Source of the DNA: JAUIIK01 sp963745675
GTDB taxonomy: Bacteria > Chloroflexota > Chloroflexia > Thermomicrobiales > CFX8
Direction: 5' to 3'
Assembly (NCBI GenBank): GCA_963745675.1
Contig: CAVUYM010000004.1
Coordinates: 1-12,305, forward strand
DNA length: 12,305 bases
A model generated the notes under the pieces. The model was not told the DNA's origin, searched no databases, and was given only the letters and a program-made list of their open reading frames with translations. Shown here piece after piece: positions 7,131 to 12,305 of the stretch. Every line of letters begins with the position of its first letter. The stretch's first letter is position 1. Position numbers and translations under genes: made by a program.

Positions 7131-8073
7131 GTTCTCTGCTTTCCGACGAGCGCTGGACGAGTTCGACGAAGACGCTATCCAACGACACTTGCACCTCTCG
7201 GATCTCGTCGATCTGATAGTTGCGGGCCTGAGCTTCTTCGAGCAGGCGTGGAATAGCGGTATTTGCGGAGGTCACGACGAGTTCGACTTCTTCGGGGCGA
7301 AGTTGATTCGCCGCAGTGACATAATCGAGATGTTCGAGTGTCGCCGCCAATTCCGGATGAGGCTGGTTCGTGATGAGTCTAACTACTTCTCCGCCGTAGA
7401 TCTCTCGACGGAGTTCCTCCGGAGTTCCGCTGGCTACGATTGAACCGTGATTGATGAGTAGAATGCGGTCGCATCGTTCGGTTTCGGTGATGTACTGTGT
7501 CGTTACGACGATCGTCGCACCACCTTGACGCAGTTCTTCGAACATCTGCCATATCGCTTCGCGCAATACCGGGTCGAGCCCAGCGGTAGGTTCGTCAAGG
7601 ACGATCAAGTCCGGCTGATGGATCAATGTCGCTGCCAGTGCGACCCGGCGTTGCATACCGCCCGAGATGTCGCGCGCGAGGCGGTGCTCGGCTGCGGTGA
7701 GATCCAGCAATTCAAGGAGATCTGTGATGCGTCTACGGCGCTCGCGCGGCCCCATGCCATACATTCCGCCGGCAAACAGGAGATTCTCGCGAACAGTAAG
7801 ATCGTCATAAAGGAGGAACTGCTGTGGCAAGTAGCCGATGCGTTCCCGTTCCTGACGAGTAAACTGATCCGGCGGCATATCAAAGACGGCGACATTGCCC
7901 CTGCTGGGTTCATAAAGCCCGAGAAGCAGCCGGATCGTCGTTGTTTTGCCCGATCCACTCGGGCCAACGATGCCGACTATCTCGCCACGTGAAATATCCA
8001 GATCAATGCGCTCAATAGCATCGACTGAACCGAAGGATTTTCCGGCGCCGGATGCGCTAATCAGTGTTTCGAT
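7114..8073 (-). CDS. ABC exporter ATPase (DrrA-like), non-canonical start
   Basis: An ATP-binding subunit for the permease that overlaps it. Counted from ATC at 8073 it has 319 residues, a usual length for this family. Visible are Walker A GPSGSGKTT (37-45), Q-loop YLPQQ (81-85), signature ISGGMQ (136-141), Walker B plus D-loop LIVLDEPTAGLD (156-167) and switch TTQYITE (191-197). The C-terminal extension of about 90 residues is typical of multidrug or antibiotic exporters. The switch residue is Gln rather than His, as often seen in DrrA relatives. The oddity is the start. The first ATG in frame (7878) lies after Walker A and would give a dead 254-residue fragment. Upstream to the stop TGA at 8098-8100 there is no ATG, GTG or TTG. 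ATC at 8073 has GAGGGG 4 nt upstream; CTG at 8064 and ATT at 8061 also fit. An older ATG changed to ATC, an assembly error or a frameshift are alternatives. Confidence 0.8.
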   Translation of the reverse strand: METLISASGAGKSFGSVDAIERIDLDISRGEIVGIVGPSGSGKTTTIRLLLGLYEPSRGNVAVFDMPPDQFTRQERERIGYLPQQFLLYDDLTVRENLLFAGGMYGMGPRERRRRITDLLELLDLTAAEHRLARDISGGMQRRVALAATLIHQPDLIVLDEPTAGLDPVLREAIWQMFEELRQGGATIVVTTQYITETERCDRILLINHGSIVASGTPEELRREIYGGEVVRLITNQPHPELAATLEHLDYVTAANQLRPEEVELVVTSANTAIPRLLEEAQARNYQIDEIREVQVSLDSVFVELVQRSSESREHAPSD

Positions 8074-8140
8074 GGGTCCCCTCGCCTTTCGCAGCAGTCA
8101 AACCCGACTGCGTTGCGAGTGTAGAGGCCGCCGATCCCAT
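8057..8140 (-). other. Possible leader mini-ORF overlapping the ABC ATPase start
   Basis: A 27-codon frame starts at ATG 8140 on the minus strand and ends with TAG at 8057-8059. It runs in another frame across the start region of the ATPase gene, and its stop overlaps the in-frame ATT at 8061 (ATTAG). No Shine-Dalgarno is seen before its ATG and the peptide is not recognised. It matters only because the ATPase lacks a normal start: coupling from this frame is one way to reach it. The rest of the 158-nt gap between the ATPase and the acidic gene shows no clear promoter or terminator. Confidence 0.2.
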
Positions 8141-8231
8141 AGACGACGGGACACGATCTGGGAACGGGATAGATTGTGATGCACAGATCGCTCAGGAGGG
8201 GTTAGTTGGAGCCGGTGATCACGCGCCGAGA

Positions 8232-8588
8232 CTAGAACTCGAGATCGTCGAAATCATCATGTGCCAGTGGATCGAGATCATCGTCAAGGTCAAGGTCAGG
8301 GTCATCGAAAAGCGAGCTGCCGAAGAGTTCGAAGGGTAACGGCGCTCCGAGATCAGGTTCGGGTGCTGGAGCGAAGTTGAAACCATGATCGTCGTCAATG
8401 TCCGGGCTGAAGGAGATGGGCGGCTCGTCGACGCCAGCATCTTCAGGAGTGAAGAAGATCTGGTCGGTGTCGTCGATGGCGTGGTTGGAGTCTGCAGATT
8501 CTTCTGGCAGGAATTCGAGTTTTTCGAATTCCTCGGGTCCGGAGGGCTCCCCCAGGTCGTTTATGCGGTCAATTGATTCAAAATTCAT
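8232..8588 (-). CDS. Small, extremely acidic Phe-rich protein (118 aa)
   Basis: Not recognised as a family. By count, 38 of 118 residues are Asp or Glu and only 2 are Arg or Lys, with about 13 Phe scattered between acidic runs (PISFSPDIDDDHGFNF, LPFELFGSSLFDD). No membrane segment, signal peptide or cysteine is present; the protein is probably disordered. Its C-terminus (DPLAHDDFDDLEF, 106-118) and FAPAPEPD (72-79) recall phrases in the linker of the large TPR protein (PLAHDE at 338-343, FAPAPD at 271-276, EDFDDI at 681-686). ATG at 8588 is preferred because GGGAG lies 8 nt upstream; a GTG at 8603 would add five residues. It precedes the ABC exporter genes on the same strand by about 158 nt, so it may share their transcript. 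Confidence 0.65.
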   Translation of the reverse strand: MNFESIDRINDLGEPSGPEEFEKLEFLPEESADSNHAIDDTDQIFFTPEDAGVDEPPISFSPDIDDDHGFNFAPAPEPDLGAPLPFELFGSSLFDDPDLDLDDDLDPLAHDDFDDLEF

Positions 8589-8721
8589 CTTCAGATCTCC
8601 CACGTCACGTCACTATTCCATGCATTTTACGGCTCCGAACGCTTCCTGGATTGTTAACGAGAATACAGTTCGGGTGTCGTTCGAGTTTCAGTTAGCGGAG
8701 GCAGCATGATCTAACCACTGC

Positions 8722-8750
8722 TTGACGTCTGATGTCTGGGCTGATTGAAT
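8722..8750 (+). promoter_or_regulatory. Predicted promoter of the riboswitch-controlled importer operon
   Basis: The -35 element TTGACG (8722-8727) is followed by exactly 17 nt and TTGAAT (8745-8750) as -10. TGA immediately precedes the -10, fitting an extended -10. Transcription would start near 8757, about 12 nt before the TPP aptamer. The upstream stretch 8604-8721, shared with the divergent acidic gene, shows nothing else convincing. Confidence 0.6.
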
Positions 8751-8768
8751 GAATGACTAAGTGAATAT

Positions 8769-8876
8769 TCCGAGGGAGCAACGGGGGCTCGGGGGCGCCG
8801 GGCTGAGAGGGTAGTCGAACCACTACCGACCGTTTGGGACCTGACCTGGGTAATGCCAGCGTAGGGATGTGTCGGA
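8769..8876 (+). promoter_or_regulatory. TPP (thiamine pyrophosphate) riboswitch aptamer, THI element
   Basis: The conserved thi-box segments occur in order: CTCGGGGGCGCC (8788-8799), GGCTGAGAG (8801-8809), a variable P3 extension with the stem GGTAGT / ACTACC (8810-8815 and 8822-8827), GGGACCTGACCTGG (8836-8849) and TAATGCCAGCGTAGGGA (8851-8867). TCCGA (8769-8773) and TCGGA (8872-8876) can close the P1 stem. The element senses thiamine pyrophosphate, the end product of the pathway. It lies between a good promoter and a terminator ahead of a thiamine-precursor-type importer, so an OFF switch is expected. Confidence 0.93.
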
Positions 8877-8926
8877 GGGTGCGGCGACGAGAGAATGCCG
8901 GACCATCTCGGAAGGATAAGCATCAC

Positions 8927-8953
8927 AACGCTGGTCAATAGACCGGCGTTTTT
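8927..8953 (+). terminator. Intrinsic terminator of the TPP riboswitch (expression platform)
   Basis: AACGCTGGTC (8927-8936) and GACCGGCGTT (8941-8950) pair over 10 bp with one G-U around the loop AATA. The run TTTTT (8949-8953) follows. The 5' arm segment ACGCTGG (8928-8934) is exactly complementary to CCAGCGT (8856-8862) of the aptamer. TPP binding, which locks that aptamer strand, should therefore free the terminator to form; without TPP the two pair as an antiterminator. The start codon of the first gene is only 8 nt beyond the T-run. Confidence 0.82.
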
Positions 8954-8961
8954 GCATTGCC

Positions 8962-9780
8962 ATGACCGCTACAGATCACATAGACCATATGGTGTTGCAG
9001 GAGACCACTGCGGCGAACCAGTTAGCCGTCTCGAGGCTATCGATCAGCTTCGACGATGTCGTTGCCGTGCATGATGTGAATCTGAACGTGCGGCGGGGCG
9101 AGTTTGTGGCACTGCTCGGACCGTCGGGCTGCGGCAAGAGTACCCTGCTCAATGCCATCGTCGGCCTGGTCAATCCTGACTCCGGTGAGATTTGCCTGGA
9201 TGGGGAGGTCGTCGAACAACGGCTGGGCCGGGTGGCGTACATGCCGCAACACGATGCGCTGCTACCCTGGCGGACCGTATTGGAGAATGCGACGTTGAGC
9301 GCGGAAGTCAGTGGAGCGGATAGGACGGCTGCACGCGCGCAAGCACGTGCACTGCTGCCGCGCTTTGGGCTGGAAGGGTTTGGCGACCATTATCCGGCGG
9401 CACTCTCGGGCGGGATGCGGCAGCGGGCGGCTTTTCTGCGGACGGTGCTGAGTGACCGCGAGGTTATGTTGCTTGACGAGCCCTTTGGCGCGCTGGATGC
9501 GCTTACCCGCCGGACGATGCAGGAATGGTTGCTCAATCTCTGGAACGATCTCGGTCACACGATCCTGATGGTGACCCACGATGTTGAGGAAGCGTTGTTG
9601 CTGGCAGACACCGTCGCGGTGATGACGGCCAGACCGGGAACGATCAAAGCGCTCGTAAGCGTCGATCTACCGCGACCACGGTCAGGCGACATGTTTGCCA
9701 TTCCAGCATTCATCGAACAGAAGACGAACCTGCTGGCGTTGCTCCGGGAAGAGCTGGGCAAGATGGGCGGTTCGCGGTGA
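8962..9780 (+). CDS. thiZ: ABC importer ATPase, thiamine-precursor type (ThiZ-like)
   Basis: A 272-residue cytoplasmic ATPase of the nitrate/taurine/THI5-type importer group. Motifs are Walker A GPSGCGKST (53-61), Q-loop Gln96 (MPQHDALLPWRTVLEN, typical of this group), signature LSGGMRQR (148-155), Walker B VMLLDEPFGALDA (168-180) and switch His206 (VTHDVEEALLLAD). It powers uptake through the permease encoded 6 bp downstream. The TPP riboswitch directly upstream ties it to thiamine supply, most likely a pyrimidine precursor such as HMP or a formylaminopyrimidine; the exact substrate is inferred. The start at ATG 8962 lacks a Shine-Dalgarno. ATG at 8989 is an alternative that removes nine poorly conserved residues. 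No thiamine synthesis enzyme is encoded next to it in the window. Confidence 0.85.
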   Translation: MTATDHIDHMVLQETTAANQLAVSRLSISFDDVVAVHDVNLNVRRGEFVALLGPSGCGKSTLLNAIVGLVNPDSGEICLDGEVVEQRLGRVAYMPQHDALLPWRTVLENATLSAEVSGADRTAARAQARALLPRFGLEGFGDHYPAALSGGMRQRAAFLRTVLSDREVMLLDEPFGALDALTRRTMQEWLLNLWNDLGHTILMVTHDVEEALLLADTVAVMTARPGTIKALVSVDLPRPRSGDMFAIPAFIEQKTNLLALLREELGKMGGSR

Positions 9781-9786
9781 TCGACG

Positions 9787-10605
9787 TTGCTCGCCAGGAT
9801 GCCGCCTCCGAACGCCGTTCACTGCGATCGATTAATCTACGCGATCTTAACCGGTTGGCTTATCCCGCTGCTCCTGCTGGTGCTGACGATTGTAATCTGG
9901 GAAGCCTGGGTCTGGATTGACGATACGCCCGCCTGGTTCCTGCCCGCGCCGAGCGCCGTTGCAGCTGAGACGTTCGCCAGCCGCAGCCTGCTCTGGGAAC
10001 ACACATGGACGACGCTTCAAGAGGTCTTGCTGGGTTATCTGATAGCGCTGGTCGTGGGCGTAACGACGGCGCTATTGATCGCCTTTTCGCCAATTGCCGA
10101 ACGCACGCTGTATCCGATCATCGTCGCCAGCCAGGCCATCCCGATTATCGCGCTGGCGCCGATACTACTTATCTGGTTTGGCTTCGGTATGACGCCGAAG
10201 ATCATTGTTGTCGTGCTGCTGTGCTATTTCCCAATCGCCGTCAATATGGCCGATGGTCTGCGCTCGGCTAATGCGGATGCATTGAACTTGTTGCGGAGCA
10301 TGGGTGCGAGCCGCTGGCAGGTGATGCGGATCGTACGGATACCCTCGTCGCTGCCGTATCTCATCTCCGGCGCGCGCATCGCCGCCGCCGTCTCGGTTAT
10401 TGGCGCGATTGTTGGCGAATGGGTCGGAGCGTCATCCGGGCTTGGCTACTTGATGACCCGTGCGGCATCGCAGTTTCTGACGGCGCGACTCTTTGCAGCT
10501 GTCGGTATTTCGGCGGTCCTGGGCGTTGGCCTGTTCGTTGTCGTTGCGGTGCTTGGGCGGGTGCTGGTGCCGTGGGGGAGAGAAGAGAGATTAGGGAATA
10601 GGTAG
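9787..10605 (+). CDS. thiX: ABC importer permease, thiamine-precursor type (ThiX-like)
   Basis: An inner-membrane permease of the BPD_transp_1 family, 272 residues from TTG at 9787. About six TM segments are visible: roughly 20-44, 78-100, 107-130, 137-155, 195-215 and 235-260. The cytoplasmic EAA-type loop, which docks on the ATPase, is at about 162-190 (NADALNLLRSMGASRWQVM followed by RIPSSLPYL). The segment 'DDTPAWFLPAPSAV' before TM2 is usual for the nitrate/taurine/THI5 permease branch. TTG at 9787 follows the ATPase stop by 6 nt; an in-frame ATG at 9799 is the alternative. The C-terminal WGREERLGNR is encoded by a purine-rich stretch that merges into the intergenic repeat region and may be a recent extension. 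Confidence 0.85.
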   Translation: MLARMPPPNAVHCDRLIYAILTGWLIPLLLLVLTIVIWEAWVWIDDTPAWFLPAPSAVAAETFASRSLLWEHTWTTLQEVLLGYLIALVVGVTTALLIAFSPIAERTLYPIIVASQAIPIIALAPILLIWFGFGMTPKIIVVVLLCYFPIAVNMADGLRSANADALNLLRSMGASRWQVMRIVRIPSSLPYLISGARIAAAVSVIGAIVGEWVGASSGLGYLMTRAASQFLTARLFAAVGISAVLGVGLFVVVAVLGRVLVPWGREERLGNR

Positions 10606-10629
10606 CAGATAAGAGGAGAACAGCCGATT

Positions 10630-10776
10630 CCCTCACCCCCCGGCCCCTCTCCCACACGCCTTTGCTGCGCTCCAGCGGGGGAGAGGGGAGGAAGACGGGG
10701 AGGCGTAATTGATAGCACTTTCTTGTCCTACTCCCCTCTCCCCGCGAAGCAGTGGGAGAGGGGCCGGGGGTGAGGG
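10630..10776. repeat. Nested C/G-rich inverted repeat between permease and binding-protein genes
   Basis: The outer arms 10630-10655 (CCCTCACCCCCCGGCCCC... in part) and 10752-10776 are reverse complements except for one extra C. The inner arms 10675-10690 and 10731-10745 are reverse complements except for one extra G. Each half can also fold alone: CCCCTCTCCC with GGGAGAGGGG in both halves. About 40 nt of unrelated sequence (10691-10730) forms the centre. No ORF or transposase is inside. The 'CCTCTCCC ... GGGAGAGG' palindrome resembles a dispersed intergenic repeat I associate with Chloroflexota genomes; copy number cannot be seen here. It may attenuate or stabilise the operon mRNA. Confidence 0.75.
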
Positions 10777-10783
10777 AAATCTT

Positions 10784-10790
10784 AAGGAGG
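10784..10790 (+). promoter_or_regulatory. Strong ribosome binding site of the binding-protein gene
   Basis: AAGGAGG lies 9 nt before ATG 10800. It is the strongest Shine-Dalgarno in the window and settles the start against an in-frame upstream codon at 10752 that falls inside the inverted repeat. The upstream ATPase and permease genes lack such a site, so the binding protein is probably made in excess, as is usual for ABC importers. Confidence 0.8.
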
Positions 10791-10799
10791 AAAACGCGC

Positions 10800-11813
10800 A
10801 TGAAACTGCTGAATATACGTTTGCTCGCATTGTTGCTACTGGCAATTCCGCTGGCGACGGCCTGTGGTGGCGATGATGACGATAATAGTGGCGAGCCGGT
10901 GGCGGTCAGTGTGGCGCTCGACTGGTTCCCCTGGGCCCAACACTCAGCGCTCTATCTGGCGCAGGACCGGGGTTTCTTCGAAGAAGAAGGGCTGAAGGTC
11001 GATTTTCATGTGCCGGCTAATCCAGAAGATGGGCTGAAGCTCGTCGGGTCCGGTGAGGAAGACTTCGCCATCTCCTATGAGGCTGACGTGCTGCTGGCAC
11101 GAGGAGCGGACATTCCGGTGCAGTCGGTTGCTGCGCTCGTGCAACACCCCCTCAATGGAATCATGAGCCTGGAATCGGCCGGGATAAGCCGTCCGTCAGA
11201 CCTGGCCGGAAAGCAGATTGGTTACGCTGGGCTACCAAGCGACGAGGCGCTGGTCAAAGCTGTCCTGGAAGCGGATGGTCTGACGCTGGACGATGTCGAA
11301 TTGGTCAACGTTGGCTTTAGCCTGGCTCCGTCGCTTGTATCACAGCAGGTTGACGCTGTTATCGGCGCCTATTGGGTCTACGAGACATTCCAGATTGAGA
11401 ATGAAAGCGGCGAGACCGTCTCTGTCTTGCCACTCACCGACTGGGGTGTGCCTGATTACTACGAACTCGTGCTCGTGACGAGCGACAAGATGGTCAAAGA
11501 CAACCCTGAAACGATTCAGAAGTTCGTGCGTGCGGTCCAGCGTGGCTACGATGCCGCGGCTGAAGATCCGGATGCGGCGATAGCGGCGCTGCTTGAAAAC
11601 AACGCTGATGCCAGCGCAGACGTCGAGAATGCGAGCATTAAGCTGCTGGCGCCATTCTGGACGGATGGCGGCACGGTCGCCTTCGGGACCCAAACGGAGG
11701 AGAACTGGGCGCGCTACGCAGACTGGTTGAAGGCCAATGGCCTGCTGGGAGAAGACGTCGACAGTGCGGATGCCTTCACAAATACGTTTGTTGAGGAAGC
11801 GACAGCGGATTAG
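10800..11813 (+). CDS. thiY: THI5/NMT1-like substrate-binding lipoprotein (ThiY-like)
   Basis: A 337-residue extracytoplasmic solute-binding protein. Residues 1-22 form a lipoprotein signal (MKLLNIRLLALLLLAIPLATAC), with Cys22 as lipid anchor; Ala rather than Leu at position -3 is a mild deviation. An acidic Gly/Asp spacer (23-33) follows. The domain starts with VALDWFPWAQHSALYLAQD, GFFEEEGLKV (38-67), the hallmark opening of the NMT1/THI5 family, and contains DLAGKQIGYAG (134-144) and a hinge-type region VDAVIGAYW (184-192). Bacterial relatives such as ThiY bind pyrimidine precursors of thiamine (HMP or formylaminopyrimidine). The TPP riboswitch of the operon supports that substrate class. 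The gene ends in TAG at 11811-11813, overlapping the convergent small membrane gene by 4 bp; no terminator is seen. Confidence 0.88.
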   Translation: MKLLNIRLLALLLLAIPLATACGGDDDDNSGEPVAVSVALDWFPWAQHSALYLAQDRGFFEEEGLKVDFHVPANPEDGLKLVGSGEEDFAISYEADVLLARGADIPVQSVAALVQHPLNGIMSLESAGISRPSDLAGKQIGYAGLPSDEALVKAVLEADGLTLDDVELVNVGFSLAPSLVSQQVDAVIGAYWVYETFQIENESGETVSVLPLTDWGVPDYYELVLVTSDKMVKDNPETIQKFVRAVQRGYDAAAEDPDAAIAALLENNADASADVENASIKLLAPFWTDGGTVAFGTQTEENWARYADWLKANGLLGEDVDSADAFTNTFVEEATAD

Positions 11814-12172
11814 CGGCGCGGTGTGGTGACCCACATGCCGATCGCGCCGATGAATGCGCCGACCAAAAGGCCAAGGATTCCGCCGAGCGGCCGTAAATCA
11901 TTCGAGTTCTCGACAGTGACACCCAGGCTAGACTCGAACACCGAAGCCAGCGCCATTGGGGCAATAAGAATGCCGATGAGGATACAGACGACGACCGTGC
12001 CGAGAAGGCCGATGATGACCGGTGTCAGATCCCGTTCATCGGTTGCTGAATTTCGGTACGTACTTTCTTCATCGTCGTCCTTCCACCATTCCTCCAGCTC
12101 GGTCTCTGGTGTTGCTATGAGGGCTATCTTGTCTGGATTGATTGCTGCCGTTGCACCAGGAACGACCATCAT
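11810..12172 (-). CDS. Small two-TM membrane protein, unknown function
   Basis: 120 residues, or 119 if the second of two tandem ATG codons is used. Residues 1-49 are polar and acidic (ELEEWWKDDDEES), probably cytosolic. Two hydrophobic segments follow, about 51-78 (PVIIGLLGTVVVCILIGILIA in part) and about 95-115 (glycine-rich, LGGILGLLVGAFIGAIG), with a short polar loop between. The GxxxG-like spacing in the second segment suggests helix packing. I do not recognise the family. The start ATG overlaps the TGA of the upstream zinc-ribbon gene (ATGA), so the two are translationally coupled and may work together. Its TAA overlaps the end of the convergent binding-protein gene. Confidence 0.7.
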   Translation of the reverse strand: MMVVPGATAAINPDKIALIATPETELEEWWKDDDEESTYRNSATDERDLTPVIIGLLGTVVVCILIGILIAPMALASVFESSLGVTVENSNDLRPLGGILGLLVGAFIGAIGMWVTTPRR

Positions 12173-12305
12173 GCGTTAATACCGGGAGAGCCGCAGGTGG
12201 GGCAAACTTCCACACCGGCGTCCAGATCGACCATGCACCATTGGCAGCGAAACGAGGTCTTTGATCCAGCGTTTCGTTGCTCGGCGGACGCGCTGATGCG
12301 TGTTC
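12169..12305 (-). CDS. Zinc-ribbon protein, C-terminal 44 residues (runs off right edge)
   Basis: The visible end reads with a clear double CxxC knuckle: CQWCMVDLD, then VCPTCGSPG, with 10 residues between the pairs, followed by INA and TGA. Four cysteines in this spacing form a zinc ribbon, a structural module found in many small regulatory or membrane-associated proteins. Upstream of it lies a polar stretch (SASAEQRNAGSKTS). The rest of the protein is outside the window, so the function is open. The stop codon overlaps the start of the small membrane gene. Confidence 0.7.
   Translation of the reverse strand, partial: TRISASAEQRNAGSKTSFRCQWCMVDLDAGVEVCPTCGSPGINA

Noticed and set aside
6618..7256. 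Plus-strand open frame of 212 codons
   Set aside because: Shadow of the permease and ATPase genes on the minus strand.
8057..8140. Programmed frameshift joining the mini-ORF to the ABC ATPase
   Set aside because: No slippery heptamer is evident in the overlap, and the mini-ORF peptide does not resemble an ABC N-terminus. Kept only as a possible coupling frame.
8889..8920. GGAAGGAT (8910-8917) as ribosome binding site for the first importer gene
   Set aside because: It lies about 45 nt before ATG 8962 and no suitable start codon follows it at normal distance.
10630..10776. Insertion sequence
   Set aside because: There is no transposase, no room for one and no visible target duplication. It is better described as a palindromic repeat.
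10752..10799. In-frame N-terminal extension of the binding-protein gene
   Set aside because: The extension would be encoded by the inverted repeat and would place 16 extra residues before a normal lipoprotein signal peptide. ATG 10800 has a strong ribosome binding site.

Overview
The window comes from a free-living bacterium. It contains an HD-GYP signalling protein, a lipoprotein-dependent ABC importer and a thiamine (TPP) riboswitch. Two things suggest Chloroflexota (Thermomicrobia-like): the TPR protein with a long acidic linker beside a roadblock protein, and the dispersed-repeat type C/G-rich palindrome between the importer genes. This is a judgement from memory, not a database result. 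I see no rRNA, tRNA, CRISPR array, transposase or phage gene.

Left part (1-3699, minus strand). The 5' part of a probable NUDIX-family protein runs off the left edge. A 16-bp perfect hairpin separates it from a two-gene unit: a 996-residue protein (TPR array, about 650 residues of acidic disordered linker, second TPR array), then a 116-residue roadblock/LC7 protein. The linker carries a repeated short motif of the form GLxPFxxxDF. A perfect TATAAT box and a leader hairpin precede the TPR gene. A divergent intergenic region (3700-4082) leads to a plus-strand membrane protein with an intact HD-GYP c-di-GMP phosphodiesterase domain (4083-5489).

Middle part (5556-8588, minus strand). This holds a two-gene ABC-2 exporter (DrrA-like ATPase, then a permease with a large extracytoplasmic domain) and, upstream, a 118-residue extremely acidic, Phe-rich protein. 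The ATPase has no ATG, GTG or TTG upstream of its Walker A motif. To be functional it must start at a rare codon (ATC, CTG or ATT near 8060-8073) or be reached by frameshifting. The acidic protein shares short phrases with the linker of the TPR protein more than 4 kb away.

Right part (8722-11813, plus strand). A promoter, a TPP aptamer and an intrinsic terminator control a ThiZ-ThiX-ThiY-like importer (ATPase, permease, THI5/NMT1-type lipoprotein), most likely for a pyrimidine precursor of thiamine. The conserved 3' strand of the aptamer is complementary to the 5' arm of the terminator, which gives a simple OFF-switch model. A nested inverted repeat sits between the permease and binding-protein genes.

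Right edge (11810-12305, minus strand). A small two-TM membrane protein follows the C-terminal end of a double-CxxC zinc-ribbon protein. Their stop and start codons overlap (ATGA), and the membrane gene overlaps the end of the importer operon by 4 bp.
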